Of a stretch of DNA of 64,000 bases, positions 1 to 8,300 are shown in pieces. The notes under the pieces are model-generated. The model worked only from the letters and a program-made list of their open reading frames with translations, did no database searches and was not told the DNA's origin. Source of the DNA: Catenulispora sp. EB89 (GTDB lineage Bacteria > Actinomycetota > Actinomycetes > Streptomycetales > Catenulisporaceae). The number at the start of each line of letters is the position of its first letter. The stretch's first letter is position 1. Location: assembly GCF_041261445.1 (NCBI RefSeq), contig NZ_JBGCCU010000043.1, positions 18,236 through 82,235 on the forward strand, written 5' to 3'. The translations under genes were made by a program, and so were the position numbers.

Positions 1-2
1 GC

Positions 3-503
3 AAGCTCCAGCCGGCCGACCGGGACCGGGTGCGCGCCGGGCTGACCATGTACGCCAGCCAGGTCGTCGCCGACGACTGGCCGGCCATGGGCCGCCATCA
101 GACCTCTGAGGCGGCCGCGGCGACGCTGGACGGCCTGCGCGTCGCGGTCGGCGCGATCCATCCGGCCGCCGCCGCCGACGAGAAGAGCCGGGCCGACGTC
201 GCCGCCGCGCTCGACGACATCTACTCCAAGCGGCTGATCAGGGCCGCGGACGTCAACTACTCCATGCCATCGCTGCTCTACTTCGCGCTCGTGGTCGCCG
301 CGCTGCTGCTGGTCGCCTATCCGCCGCTGGTGGGGCTGACGGCCAACGGCCGCAATGTGGTGGTGTTGTCGGGTCTCGGCGCGATGGTCGGTTTGGGAAT
401 CCTCATTGTCATCGGGTTGTCTCACCCCTACTCCGAGCCGCTGGCCATCGCGCCGACGGCCTTCCGACACGCGCTTGAGCAATTCATGCAGATCAACGGA
501 TGA
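3..503 (+). CDS. DUF4239 (bestrophin-like) membrane protein, 3' part
   Basis: The reading frame is open from the first base of the window, so only the C-terminal part of the gene is present. The visible 167 residues hold an Ala-rich helical region and then two hydrophobic segments, one starting SLLYFALVVAALLLVAYPPL and one around VVVLSGLGAMVGLGILIVIGL. The end, with a TAFRHALEQF segment, is typical of DUF4239 proteins, predicted inner-membrane proteins distantly related to bestrophin channels. The assignment rests on the two-helix layout and the C-terminal pattern; function is unknown. No terminator is obvious before the next gene. Confidence 0.6.
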   Translation, partial: KLQPADRDRVRAGLTMYASQVVADDWPAMGRHQTSEAAAATLDGLRVAVGAIHPAAAADEKSRADVAAALDDIYSKRLIRAADVNYSMPSLLYFALVVAALLLVAYPPLVGLTANGRNVVVLSGLGAMVGLGILIVIGLSHPYSEPLAIAPTAFRHALEQFMQING

Positions 504-614
504 GGCCAATACCATCCGTTACCGAGTCGTTGTCAACGAGCCGGTGATCGGAGCCGCGCGGGGCGACTAGATTTCGGCGCAGTTTCCCTACGTAAACGGG
601 AGGGTTCTCGTCTC

Positions 615-983
615 ATGTCAGAGCACGGGCTGAGTACTAGAGGGCCGGTGGTGACGCCGGCCCGCCTCATCGCGGCGGTCTGCGTCATCGTGCCCTTCGT
701 CGCGGTGCTGTGGGTGCCGATCTTCGACAAGGACAAGCCAGAGGTCGCGGGCTTCCCGTTCTTCTTCTGGTGGCAGCTTCTGTGGGTCGCGGTGACGGCG
801 GCGCTCATGGGGCTGGCGTACTTCGTGGTGCGGCGCGAGGAGTTGGCGCGCAAGGCGGCGGTTGTCGCGCCGGCTGTGTCGGCCGCGCCGGCCGCGCCGG
901 CCGGGGAGACCGTCGCCGAGGCGCCCGCGGAAGAGTCCGCGGCGAAGTCCGAGGAAGAGCCTGAGGAAGGGGATTCGGAATGA
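615..983 (+). CDS. DUF3311 family small membrane protein
   Basis: This 122-residue protein has two predicted transmembrane helices, about residues 18–40 and 52–76, followed by an acidic Ala/Glu-rich tail. DUF3311 proteins usually sit just upstream of a sodium:solute symporter and are thought to be accessory subunits. The same is seen here: the stop overlaps the ATG of the symporter as ATGA at 980–983, which implies translational coupling. An AAACGGGAGGG ribosome binding site lies about 8 bases before the ATG. No enzymatic motif is seen, and the role in transport is inferred from family and position. Confidence 0.8.
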   Translation: MSEHGLSTRGPVVTPARLIAAVCVIVPFVAVLWVPIFDKDKPEVAGFPFFFWWQLLWVAVTAALMGLAYFVVRREELARKAAVVAPAVSAAPAAPAGETVAEAPAEESAAKSEEEPEEGDSE

Positions 984-2686
984 GACCCCACCTGACCGCC
1001 TCGACGGTCCCGACCCCGGACGTCGGCACACACGGCATCAACAAGACCGAACTGACCGTCGTCATCTTCTTCTTCCTGCTGGTCTCGGTGCTCGGCTTCC
1101 TGGCTGCGCGCTGGCGCAAGGCCCGCGAGGCGAACCACCTGGAGGAGTGGGGCCTGGGCGGCCGCAGCTTCGGCGGCTGGATCACCTGGTTCCTGCTCGG
1201 CGGCGACCTGTACACCGCGTACACGTTCGTCGCGGTCCCGGCGGCGCTGACCGCGGGCGCGTTCGGGTTCTTCGCGGTGCCGTACACGATCATCGTGTGG
1301 CCGCTGGTCTTCCTGTTCCTGCCGCGGCTGTGGTCGGTCTCGCGCAAGCGCGGCTACGTCACGCCCGCCGACTTCGCCCGAGGTCGGTACGGCTCGAAGT
1401 CACTGGGTCTGGGCGTCGCCATCGTCGGCGTGGTGGCGACGATGCCGTACATCGCGCTGCAGCTCGTCGGCATCCAGGCCTGCCTGGACGTGATCGGCAT
1501 CGGCGGCAAGGGCTCCTCGACGTTCGCCAAGGACCTGCCGCTGTTCATCGCCTTCGCGGTGCTGGCGGCGTTCACGTACACCTCGGGGCTGCGCGCCCCG
1601 GCGGTGATCGCGTTCGTCAAGGACTTCCTGATCTACCTGGTCATCATCGTCGCGGTCATCTACATCCCGACCCGCGTCGTCGGCGGCTGGCACGGCATCT
1701 TCCACCTGGCCTCCACCAGCGGCGGCAAGACCAAGCCCGGCTTCCTGTCGCTGAACGGGGCCAACGGCAAGACCAACGCCTTCCCGTACGCGACCCTCGC
1801 GCTCGGCTCGGCGATGGCGCTGTTCATGTACCCGCACGCGCAGATCGGCGTGCTGTCCACAAAGTCCCGCAACACGGTCCGCAAGAACCTCGCGGGCCTG
1901 TCGATGTACTCGCTGGTGCTGGGCTTCATCGCCCTGCTCGGCTACATGGCGCTGGCCGTCGGCTTCAACGGCACCGCCAAGGGCCACCTCGGCGGCAACG
2001 CACAGCGCGCGGTCCCGGCGCTGTTCGACGCGGTGTTCCCGTCCTGGTTCGCTGGCGTGGCGTTCGCGGCGGTGGCGATCGGCGCCCTGGTGCCGGCGGC
2101 CATCATGTCGATCGCGGCGGCGAACCTGTTCACCCGCAACATCTTCGTGGACTTCATCAAGCCCGACGCCACCCCGCACCAGCAGGCGCAGGTGTCCAAG
2201 ACGGTGTCGCTCCTGGTGAAGTTCGGCGCCCTGGCCTTCGTCCTGGGCCTGGACGCGACCAGCGCGATCAACTTCCAGCTCCTCGGCGGCGTCCTGATCC
2301 TGCAGACCTTCCCGGCGATCGTGATCGGCCTGTTCAACCGCTGGTTCCACCGCTGGGCCCTGGTGGCCGGACTGTGGACCGGCGTGATCTACGGCATCGT
2401 GGTCGCCTGGCAGCAGAAGAAGTTCGCGGCCGACGGCAAGACCGTGCTGCAGCAGCACTTCGGCAACCAGATCGCGAAGGTCCCGGGCACGCACCTGTAC
2501 TCCTACATCGCGATCACAGCCCTGGTCCTGAACCTGCTGGTGTCGGTGGTACTGACGCTGGTGTTCCGCGCGGTGAAGGTCGCCGACGGCGTCGACGAGA
2601 CGCAGGCCGGGGACTACACGGCCGACGAGGGCGACGCGGACCTGCCGGACCTCATCGAGGCCGAGCCGGCGCTGGCGGAGTTGTAG
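980..2686 (+). CDS. Sodium:solute symporter (SSS family), probable monocarboxylate uptake permease
   Basis: This 568-residue integral membrane protein has about 13 hydrophobic helices and the SSS (SLC5-like) pattern. The N-terminus reads EEWGLGGRSFGGWITWFLLGGD, and a later helix carries PAAIMSIAAANLFTRNI, which matches the part of the family that holds the conserved sodium-site residues. The C-terminal tail is acidic and cytosolic. Members paired with a DUF3311 protein are usually importers of pyruvate, lactate, propionate or related organic acids. The substrate cannot be read from the sequence. A strong hairpin follows the gene, so the DUF3311–symporter pair probably ends transcription there. 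Confidence 0.85.
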   Translation: MRPHLTASTVPTPDVGTHGINKTELTVVIFFFLLVSVLGFLAARWRKAREANHLEEWGLGGRSFGGWITWFLLGGDLYTAYTFVAVPAALTAGAFGFFAVPYTIIVWPLVFLFLPRLWSVSRKRGYVTPADFARGRYGSKSLGLGVAIVGVVATMPYIALQLVGIQACLDVIGIGGKGSSTFAKDLPLFIAFAVLAAFTYTSGLRAPAVIAFVKDFLIYLVIIVAVIYIPTRVVGGWHGIFHLASTSGGKTKPGFLSLNGANGKTNAFPYATLALGSAMALFMYPHAQIGVLSTKSRNTVRKNLAGLSMYSLVLGFIALLGYMALAVGFNGTAKGHLGGNAQRAVPALFDAVFPSWFAGVAFAAVAIGALVPAAIMSIAAANLFTRNIFVDFIKPDATPHQQAQVSKTVSLLVKFGALAFVLGLDATSAINFQLLGGVLILQTFPAIVIGLFNRWFHRWALVAGLWTGVIYGIVVAWQQKKFAADGKTVLQQHFGNQIAKVPGTHLYSYIAITALVLNLLVSVVLTLVFRAVKVADGVDETQAGDYTADEGDADLPDLIEAEPALAEL

Positions 2687-2719
2687 AGCTGGCGCGGTTC
2701 TAGCTCTGGAGGTACGTAC

Positions 2720-2751
2720 GAAGCCCCGAGGCCTTGCGGTCTCGGGGCTTC
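2720..2751. terminator. Bidirectional hairpin terminator
   Basis: Perfect 11-bp arms GAAGCCCCGAG and CTCGGGGCTTC are separated by 10 bases. The hairpin lies between the 3' ends of the converging symporter and acyl-CoA dehydrogenase genes, so it can serve both strands. There is only a short T run. Confidence 0.8.
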
Positions 2752-2774
2752 TGCACTTCCGCGGTACGCCTGGC

Positions 2775-3848
2775 TCAGGCGGCGAGGCCGATCGCGCGGG
2801 CATAGCGCCGCCGGTGCCACGCCGGGCTGCCGAACAGCTGCGAGGTGGCGTGCGCACGCTTGAAGTAGAGGTGGATCGGGTGCTCCCACGTGATGCCGAT
2901 GCCACCGTGGAGTTGGATCGCCTCCCCGGCGATGGTGCTGAACGCCTCGGAACAGTAAGCCTTGGCGCGCGAGGCGGCGACGGTGAGTTCGTGCCCTGAC
3001 GCGGCGGCGAAGGCGGCGGCGTACGAGGCGGAGCGCGCGGACTCCAGGAGCGTGTAGAGGTCGGCGAGGCGGTGCTTCACGGCTTGGAACGAGCCGATCG
3101 GTCGGCCGAACTGGACGCGCTGCTTGGCGTAGGCGAGGGTCAGGTCGAAGGCGCGTTGTGCGGCGCCGACCTGCTCGGCGGAGATGGCGACGCACGCGAG
3201 ATCGAGGACGCGGTCCGGGTCCGCGCCCAGCGAGAGCGCCGGTGCTGCTCGGAACTCGACGTGGGCTTGCGGGCGACCGGGATCAACGGTTTCGACAGCG
3301 CTGACCACCGCATCGCCAGCAGCAACAACAAACAAACCGATGCGCAGGCTGCCCGCATGCGACGCCTGAGCCGACCTATCTGGTTCGAGGGCTGGCTTGG
3401 CGTGGTCTTGTATCTGTGCGGGGACTATGAGCAGGTTGGCTGTGCTGCCGTCGAGCATATGGTCCGTGGTCCCGGTCAGCCGCCAGCCGCTGGCTTCCTC
3501 AGTTGCAGTAACTCCCGAGGCTTCCCACGCGACCGCAGCATGCGTCTCACCTGCTGCGACCCCCGGCAACAACTCCGCCTTCGCCTCCGCCGAATCCCCG
3601 GCCAGAATCGCCTGCGCCGCCAGCGTCGTGCTCAAGTAGCCGGGCACCGCCAACGCCGCGCCGAGCTCTTCGAGCACCACATGCGTCTCCAGCACCGAGA
3701 AGCCCGCGCCGCCGTACTCCTCGGGGATCGCAAGCCCGAGCGCTCCGACCTGCTCGGCGAGCAGCCGCCACACGTCGCCGCCGGCGGCCCGCTCCAGCAG
3801 CGTCCGCACCGTCCGCCGGAGTTCTTCCTGTTCGGGGTCGAAGCGCAT
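2775..3848 (-). CDS. Acyl-CoA dehydrogenase (FadE33-like size class)
   Basis: This 357-residue flavoprotein has the acyl-CoA dehydrogenase layout: an N-terminal helical domain (RTLLERAAGGDVW, IPEEYGGAGFSVLE), a middle beta domain, and a C-terminal helical domain with QRVQFGRPIGSFQAVKHRLAD and IQLHGGIGITWEHPIHLYFK. The ATG at 3848, starting MRFDPEQEELRR, was chosen because the family begins there; the frame stays open another 31 codons upstream without family-like sequence. It resembles the short FadE subunits of steroid catabolism that work as heteromers, but no KstR2-type box is seen upstream. A link to the HIP pathway is therefore only possible. It could act on an unrelated acyl-CoA. Confidence 0.75.
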   Translation of the reverse strand: MRFDPEQEELRRTVRTLLERAAGGDVWRLLAEQVGALGLAIPEEYGGAGFSVLETHVVLEELGAALAVPGYLSTTLAAQAILAGDSAEAKAELLPGVAAGETHAAVAWEASGVTATEEASGWRLTGTTDHMLDGSTANLLIVPAQIQDHAKPALEPDRSAQASHAGSLRIGLFVVAAGDAVVSAVETVDPGRPQAHVEFRAAPALSLGADPDRVLDLACVAISAEQVGAAQRAFDLTLAYAKQRVQFGRPIGSFQAVKHRLADLYTLLESARSASYAAAFAAASGHELTVAASRAKAYCSEAFSTIAGEAIQLHGGIGITWEHPIHLYFKRAHATSQLFGSPAWHRRRYARAIGLAA

Positions 3849-3995
3849 GCGGCGGACCGTAGCGGCCTTCGCCGCAACCCGCCAGAGCGATCTCCGCCCC
3901 GAGCCCGAGCTCGAGTACCGGCAGGGCCCCGCCTCGCGCACCGCGCCGGCGCAGCCTTTCTGCTCAAGCTGGCGGCGCGCTCGCCGCCGCCGCGC

Positions 3996-4586
3996 CTACA
4001 ACCGCTCCGACTTCACCTGCCCCCGCAGCGTCTCCACCGGCACCGCCGGCAGCCCGTCGATGCTCGTCGCGTTCTTGCGCGCCACGTAGTCGACGTGGAA
4101 CTCCTCGTCGCGCCGGCCGAAGTACTCGGCCAGCAGTCGCCGGTCGCCCTTGTACTCCATGAAGGGCACCGCGTAGCCGCAGGAGTCGCTGATGCGCGTG
4201 GCCTGGACCAACACGATCGCGCGCGCTCCCGGGTCGGCGGCGGCTGGGAACAGGCCGATGTACTCGTCCCAGCGGGGGTCGTCGTGCCACAGCACTTCGC
4301 CGGTGCCGTGGACGCGCACGATGTTCGGCGGCCCCTCGAACGCCACCCACATCACCGTGATGCGGCCGTTCTCGCGCAGGTGGGCCAGGCTTTCGGCGCC
4401 GCTGCCGGTGAGGTCCAGGTACGCCAGGCGGTCCGGGCCGAGGACCGCCAGCGAGCCCAGCGTGCCCTTCGGCGAGAGGTTGACGTGTCCGTCGGCGGCC
4501 AGTGGTGCGGTCGCCACGAAGAACAGGGGCTGCGCCTCGATGAACGTGCGGAGCTTGGCGTCGATGACCTCGTGCACGGTAGCCAT
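3996..4586 (-). CDS. Pyridoxamine 5'-phosphate oxidase-family (split-barrel FMN) protein
   Basis: The start at 4586 (MATVHEVIDAKLR) gives 196 residues; a GTG five codons upstream is the alternative. The sequence has the split-barrel flavin-binding pattern: FFVATAPLAADGHVNLSPKG, then a LAYLDLTGSGAES strand and ENGRITVMWVAFEGPPNIVRV. This matches the actinobacterial PPOX-type family that binds FMN or F420. The C-terminus has CGYAVPFMEYKGDR. Substrate is unknown; such proteins are often cofactor-dependent reductases. It lies 147 bp from the dehydrogenase gene and on the same strand. Confidence 0.8.
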   Translation of the reverse strand: MATVHEVIDAKLRTFIEAQPLFFVATAPLAADGHVNLSPKGTLGSLAVLGPDRLAYLDLTGSGAESLAHLRENGRITVMWVAFEGPPNIVRVHGTGEVLWHDDPRWDEYIGLFPAAADPGARAIVLVQATRISDSCGYAVPFMEYKGDRRLLAEYFGRRDEEFHVDYVARKNATSIDGLPAVPVETLRGQVKSERL

Positions 4587-4647
4587 GCTTCGAGTGTCCA
4601 CCGTGCCCGCATTCTGGGCAACGACATTCCGGATCGCGGACGTTTAT

Positions 4648-5343
4648 TCAGTCCTTGTCATTAGGCCCCGAAGGTGTGCCCGGCAGTCGCGGCGCCAGTG
4701 ACGGCGAATCGGCCGGCAACGGTACCGGCTCCGTGGCCCGCCCCGAAGCCGTCAGCTCGTCCAGATCCCGCAGCATCTGCTCGGCCAGGTCCCGCTCCGC
4801 CGCGTGGTACCGCTCGGCCCACTTCAGTGCGATCTCCGGGTACGCCCAGGCCGTCTCCTCGTGCGCGGCTCCCGCGTCCACCGCCGCTTCGGCCCGGCGC
4901 CGCTCCGAGTTGTCGCGGTGCTCCGCCACGATCTCGCGCAGCCGCTCCGGCTCGGTCAGGTGCCCCAACCAAACCCGTAGTAGCACCCCGTGCTTCAGCA
5001 CCGGTACCTCGACCGGCGCCGTCCGCGCCCAGGTCCGCACCGCCTCGCGTCCGGCGTCCGTGATCGCGTACACGCGCTTGCCGCGCACGTCGTCCTGCAT
5101 CACGGTCCGCGACGTCACGTATCCGTGCTTCTCCAGCCGCTTGAGCTCGCCGTAGATCTGGCTGAACGACGGCGACCAGTAGAACAACTTCAGCGACCAG
5201 TCGGCCCACTTCTTGATGTCGTAGCCGGACAGCTCCTGCTCGAACGACAGCATCCCGAGCACCGCCCAACCCGTCGCGGGCAGACGCGGATCGTCGGCGC
5301 CGGCTTCGGTTTCCGCCGGTTCGTCCTGTGATTGAGGGGCCAC
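4648..5343 (-). CDS. PadR family transcriptional regulator
   Basis: A GTG start at 5343 gives 231 residues. The N-terminal winged helix carries the PadR signature LGMLSFEQELSGYDIKKW, then YWSPSFSQIYGELKRLEKHG and RVYAITDAGREAVRTW. The C-terminal part is a long helical dimerisation domain (VEVPVLKHGVLLRVWLGHL onwards) as in the Vir-type PadR subfamily. PadR proteins are usually repressors that respond to small molecules and sit next to their target. This gene diverges from a luciferase-like monooxygenase gene, and a perfect AT-rich palindrome lies in the shared region. A reading frame continues upstream but shows no homology, which supports the chosen start. Confidence 0.85.
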   Translation of the reverse strand: MAPQSQDEPAETEAGADDPRLPATGWAVLGMLSFEQELSGYDIKKWADWSLKLFYWSPSFSQIYGELKRLEKHGYVTSRTVMQDDVRGKRVYAITDAGREAVRTWARTAPVEVPVLKHGVLLRVWLGHLTEPERLREIVAEHRDNSERRRAEAAVDAGAAHEETAWAYPEIALKWAERYHAAERDLAEQMLRDLDELTASGRATEPVPLPADSPSLAPRLPGTPSGPNDKD

Positions 5344-5417
5344 GTCAGTAAGGGTAGTGGTTCGCGACAAGCCTTGACTCCTCGCGAAGGCTGAGATTTC
5401 ATGCGCCACGCAGTGTG

Positions 5418-5430
5418 TTTCTAATAGAAA
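5418..5430. promoter_or_regulatory. Perfect palindrome in the padR–monooxygenase intergenic region
   Basis: TTTCTA and TAGAAA flank a single A. It stands out as AT-only apart from one C and one G in a region of about 70% GC, and it sits 20 bases upstream of the GTG of the monooxygenase. It is a candidate operator for the divergent PadR protein; this is inferred from position and symmetry. Confidence 0.5.
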
Positions 5431-5450
5431 TACCGCCGTGGGAGGTGCCC

Positions 5451-6578
5451 GTGCAGTTCTCCGTGATCTTCGAGGCCCAGCTCGCCGACCCCACCCCCGA
5501 CCGCGAGCGCGCGACCCTCGCCGACTGCGTCGCCCAGGCCGTCGCCGCCGAGGCCGCCGGCTTCGACCGGGTCTGGGCCGTCGAGCACCACTCCCTGCTC
5601 CGCTACGCCCACATGTCCGCACCCGACGTCTTCCTGGCCCACGTCGCGGCCCGGACCACGCGCATCCGCCTCGGCCACGGCGTGGTCTGCCTGCCCTTCG
5701 GCTACGGCCACCCGATCCGCGTCGCCGAACGCGCCGCGATGCTCGACGTCCTGTCCGGCGGCCGCCTCGACCTCGGCGCCGGACGCGGCGCCACCGGCCA
5801 GGAGATGGCGATGTGCGGCGTGGACCCCGCCTCGACCTACGAACAGGTCGAAGAAGCCTTGCGGATCCTCGGAAACTGCTGGACCACCGACCGCTTCGAG
5901 TGGCACGGACTCCTCGACATCGGTCCCGGCCAGGTCCTGCCCCGGCCGGTCCAGACGCCGCATCCGCCGCTGTTCATGGCGTGTTCGAAGGCTGCGACGC
6001 TCCGCACCGCCGCCGACTACGGCATCGGCGCGCTCGTCCTCGGCTTCGCCGGTGCGGACGACATCGCCGCGATGCGCAAGATCTACGACGAGGCGATCGC
6101 CGAGCGCACCGGCGAGAAGTTCGTCTCCCCGGTCCGCAACGACCACTTCGCCGCGCTGTGCCCGACGATCGTCGCCGACGACGGCGACGCCGCGTTCCGC
6201 ATCGGGGCGCGGGGCCAGCGTTTCTTCGCCGAGTCGATCCTGCACTGGTACGGCGGCGGCCCCGAGCCGTCCGAGGACACCGAAGACGACGACAACGCCG
6301 CCGTGCTCCGGCTGGAGAAGGAAGCCGTCGTCGCCAAACTGCACGAGGCGAACATCCCGGTCCGCCCGAGCTCCACCGGCACCTACAACGTGAACCACGC
6401 TTACGGCACCGCCGCCCGCGCCGTCGAATACGTCGAACAACTCGCGGACATCGGCGTCGACGAGGTGATCTGTCTGATCCAGATGGGTACCGTTCCGCAT
6501 GACGCCGCGATGGAGACCATCCGCCAATGGGGCGCCCACGTGATCCCGCACTTCCAGACGAAGGACGAGACCCGATGA
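5451..6578 (+). CDS. LLM class flavin-dependent oxidoreductase (luciferase-like)
   Basis: The start is GTG 5451, with GGAGG six bases upstream, giving 375 residues that open VQFSVIFEAQLADP. The bacterial luciferase-like fold is seen in FDRVWAVEHH, RIRLGHGVVCLPFGYGHPIRVAERAAMLDVLSGGRLDLGAGRG and PHPPLFMACSKAATLRTAADYGIGAL. Family members oxidise organic substrates with reduced FMN (or use F420) as a TIM-barrel enzyme. The gene overlaps the next hydrolase gene by ATGA, and both probably form an operon controlled by the divergent PadR protein. A Baeyer–Villiger-type or hydroxylating step followed by ester hydrolysis would make sense but is not shown. Confidence 0.85.
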   Translation: MQFSVIFEAQLADPTPDRERATLADCVAQAVAAEAAGFDRVWAVEHHSLLRYAHMSAPDVFLAHVAARTTRIRLGHGVVCLPFGYGHPIRVAERAAMLDVLSGGRLDLGAGRGATGQEMAMCGVDPASTYEQVEEALRILGNCWTTDRFEWHGLLDIGPGQVLPRPVQTPHPPLFMACSKAATLRTAADYGIGALVLGFAGADDIAAMRKIYDEAIAERTGEKFVSPVRNDHFAALCPTIVADDGDAAFRIGARGQRFFAESILHWYGGGPEPSEDTEDDDNAAVLRLEKEAVVAKLHEANIPVRPSSTGTYNVNHAYGTAARAVEYVEQLADIGVDEVICLIQMGTVPHDAAMETIRQWGAHVIPHFQTKDETR

Positions 6579-7552
6579 CGCTCGACCCGCAGGCCCGCGC
6601 CATCGTCGACACGCTCGCCGTGATCTTCCCCGACCTCGGCGGCACCGTCACCGACGCGGCTCAGGCCCGCGAAATCCTTGCCCTGGCACCGGAACTGCCG
6701 GTCCTGGTGCCGTTGCCGTCGGTGGCGGACCGGACGATCCCCGGGCTCGACGGTGCCCCCGAGATCCCGGTGCGGATCTACCGCCCGGTGGCGGATCAGG
6801 ACACTGTGACGCCTGTCGTCGTGTTCTTCCACGGCGGCGGCTTCAGCATCTGCAACATCGCCATCTACGACAACTTCTGCCGCGATATCGCGCGCTCCGT
6901 CGGCGCGACCGTGGTCTCCGTGGAATACCGCCTCGCCCCCGAGACGCCGTATCCCGGCGGCCTCGACGACGCCTACGCCGCAACCGCGTGGGTCGCCGAG
7001 CACGCCGCCGAACTGCGCGTGGATCCCGCACGGCTGGCCGTCGCCGGCGACAGCGGGGGCGGCAACTTCGCCGCGGTGGTGTCGCTGATGGCGCGGGACC
7101 GTGCGGTGCTCGGACATCAGAGCCCGAAGATCGCCGTGCAGCTGCTCGTCTACCCGTCGGTCGATCTGGCCGGCGCCGACTCCGGCTATCCCTCGCGCGA
7201 GGAGAACGCGACCGGCTTCTTCCTCACGGCTCAGCACATGGCCTGGTTCCACGAGCAGTACGTCCAGGGCTCCGACGTCACGGATCCCTATATGTCGCCG
7301 ATCAAAGCGCCGGACCACAGCGGTCTGCCGCACGCCGTCGTCGTGACCGCCGAGCACGATCCGCTGCGGGACGAGGGGGACGCCTACGCCGGAAAGCTCG
7401 CCGCGGCCGGGGTCGCCGTGGACCACTTCCCGGTCGAGGGGATGTTCCACGGCTTCCTGAACATGCCGCATCCGACCGCCGCGGCGACCCGCGCCGCGGT
7501 GTTCGCCGCGGTGCGGGCCGCTCTCGGCTCCGACGTCTCCGGCGCTACTTGA
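6575..7552 (+). CDS. Alpha/beta hydrolase, hormone-sensitive lipase (HSL) family esterase
   Basis: The protein has 325 residues starting MTLDPQARAIVDTL; the ATG overlaps the stop of the monooxygenase gene. HSL hallmarks are present: the oxyanion HGGG in VVFFHGGGFSICN, the nucleophile elbow GDSGGGNFAA, the acid in TAEHDPLRDEG and the final His in GMFHGFL. It is likely a cytosolic carboxylesterase for short acyl esters. Coupling to a flavin monooxygenase suggests it may hydrolyse an ester or lactone made by that enzyme. Its 3' end overlaps the convergent DUF4097-like gene by 8 bp. Confidence 0.88.
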   Translation: MTLDPQARAIVDTLAVIFPDLGGTVTDAAQAREILALAPELPVLVPLPSVADRTIPGLDGAPEIPVRIYRPVADQDTVTPVVVFFHGGGFSICNIAIYDNFCRDIARSVGATVVSVEYRLAPETPYPGGLDDAYAATAWVAEHAAELRVDPARLAVAGDSGGGNFAAVVSLMARDRAVLGHQSPKIAVQLLVYPSVDLAGADSGYPSREENATGFFLTAQHMAWFHEQYVQGSDVTDPYMSPIKAPDHSGLPHAVVVTAEHDPLRDEGDAYAGKLAAAGVAVDHFPVEGMFHGFLNMPHPTAAATRAAVFAAVRAALGSDVSGAT

Positions 7553-8291
7553 TCGTGACCCCGGCGTTGGTGGTGGTCACGTCGATGACGTTGTTGGCGC
7601 GCCGGTCCTGCTTGTTCTGCAGGTTCGGCTCGGCGTTCGTGGTCGAGACATTGTCGTAGTACACCGTGCGGCCGTCGGTGACGATGGTGACGCCCGCGTT
7701 GGTGGTGGCCGCCGTGATGGTCGTGGGGGCGCCGACGAACGTGGCCTTGATGCCGGCGTTGGTGGTGTTCATGACGGCGTCGCCCGAGCCGAGCTGGTCG
7801 GCCTCGATGCCCGCGTTCGTGCTGTGCAGGTTCACCGGGCCGGAGACGTTGCTGACGAACACGCCGGCGTTGCTGGTCGTCACCTGCACGGAGACCGTCG
7901 GGGGCACCTGGATGTCGATGTCCGCGCCGCAGTCGCCGCCGCCGCAGTCCTTGCTCAGCGTCAGCACGCCGTCGGCGTACTGCTCGGTCACCTTCGGGTT
8001 TTCGGTGCCGCTGAACGCGTGCCAGGTGAGAGTGGCCTTGCCGGTCACCCCGGACACCGCGGCGTTACCGGTGATCCGGACGGTGCTGTTGCTGTCCTGG
8101 ACCACGACCCGGGCGACCGGGCCCGCCAGGTTGAGGTTCTGCTGCGTCTGCTTGCCGTCCACGGACCCGGACACGACCAGGGCCGCGGCGCCGCACGGGA
8201 TGGCGATCGCGGCGACGACGCCGAGCAGCGCGACCGTGCTGACCCGGATGCCCGCGATCGGGCGGCGGGTCGGAGTGGGTTCAGTGCTCAT
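7545..8291 (-). CDS. DUF4097-like membrane-anchored beta-solenoid protein (copy 2)
   Basis: This 248-residue protein has a short cytosolic Pro/Arg N-terminus, one transmembrane or signal-anchor helix (VALLGVVAAIAIPCGAAALVVSG) and an outer domain. The outer domain is built of repeated strands with the turn TTNAGV or STNAGI (about six times), typical of DUF4097/LiaF-like right-handed beta structures. It is the same length as the adjacent upstream gene and aligns with it throughout, including a CGGGDCG motif, so the two are tandem duplicates 9 bp apart. Function is unknown; envelope-stress or adhesion roles are possible. Confidence 0.7.
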   Translation of the reverse strand: MSTEPTPTRRPIAGIRVSTVALLGVVAAIAIPCGAAALVVSGSVDGKQTQQNLNLAGPVARVVVQDSNSTVRITGNAAVSGVTGKATLTWHAFSGTENPKVTEQYADGVLTLSKDCGGGDCGADIDIQVPPTVSVQVTTSNAGVFVSNVSGPVNLHSTNAGIEADQLGSGDAVMNTTNAGIKATFVGAPTTITAATTNAGVTIVTDGRTVYYDNVSTTNAEPNLQNKQDRRANNVIDVTTTNAGVTIK

Positions 8292-8300
8292 GTCAGGCCT

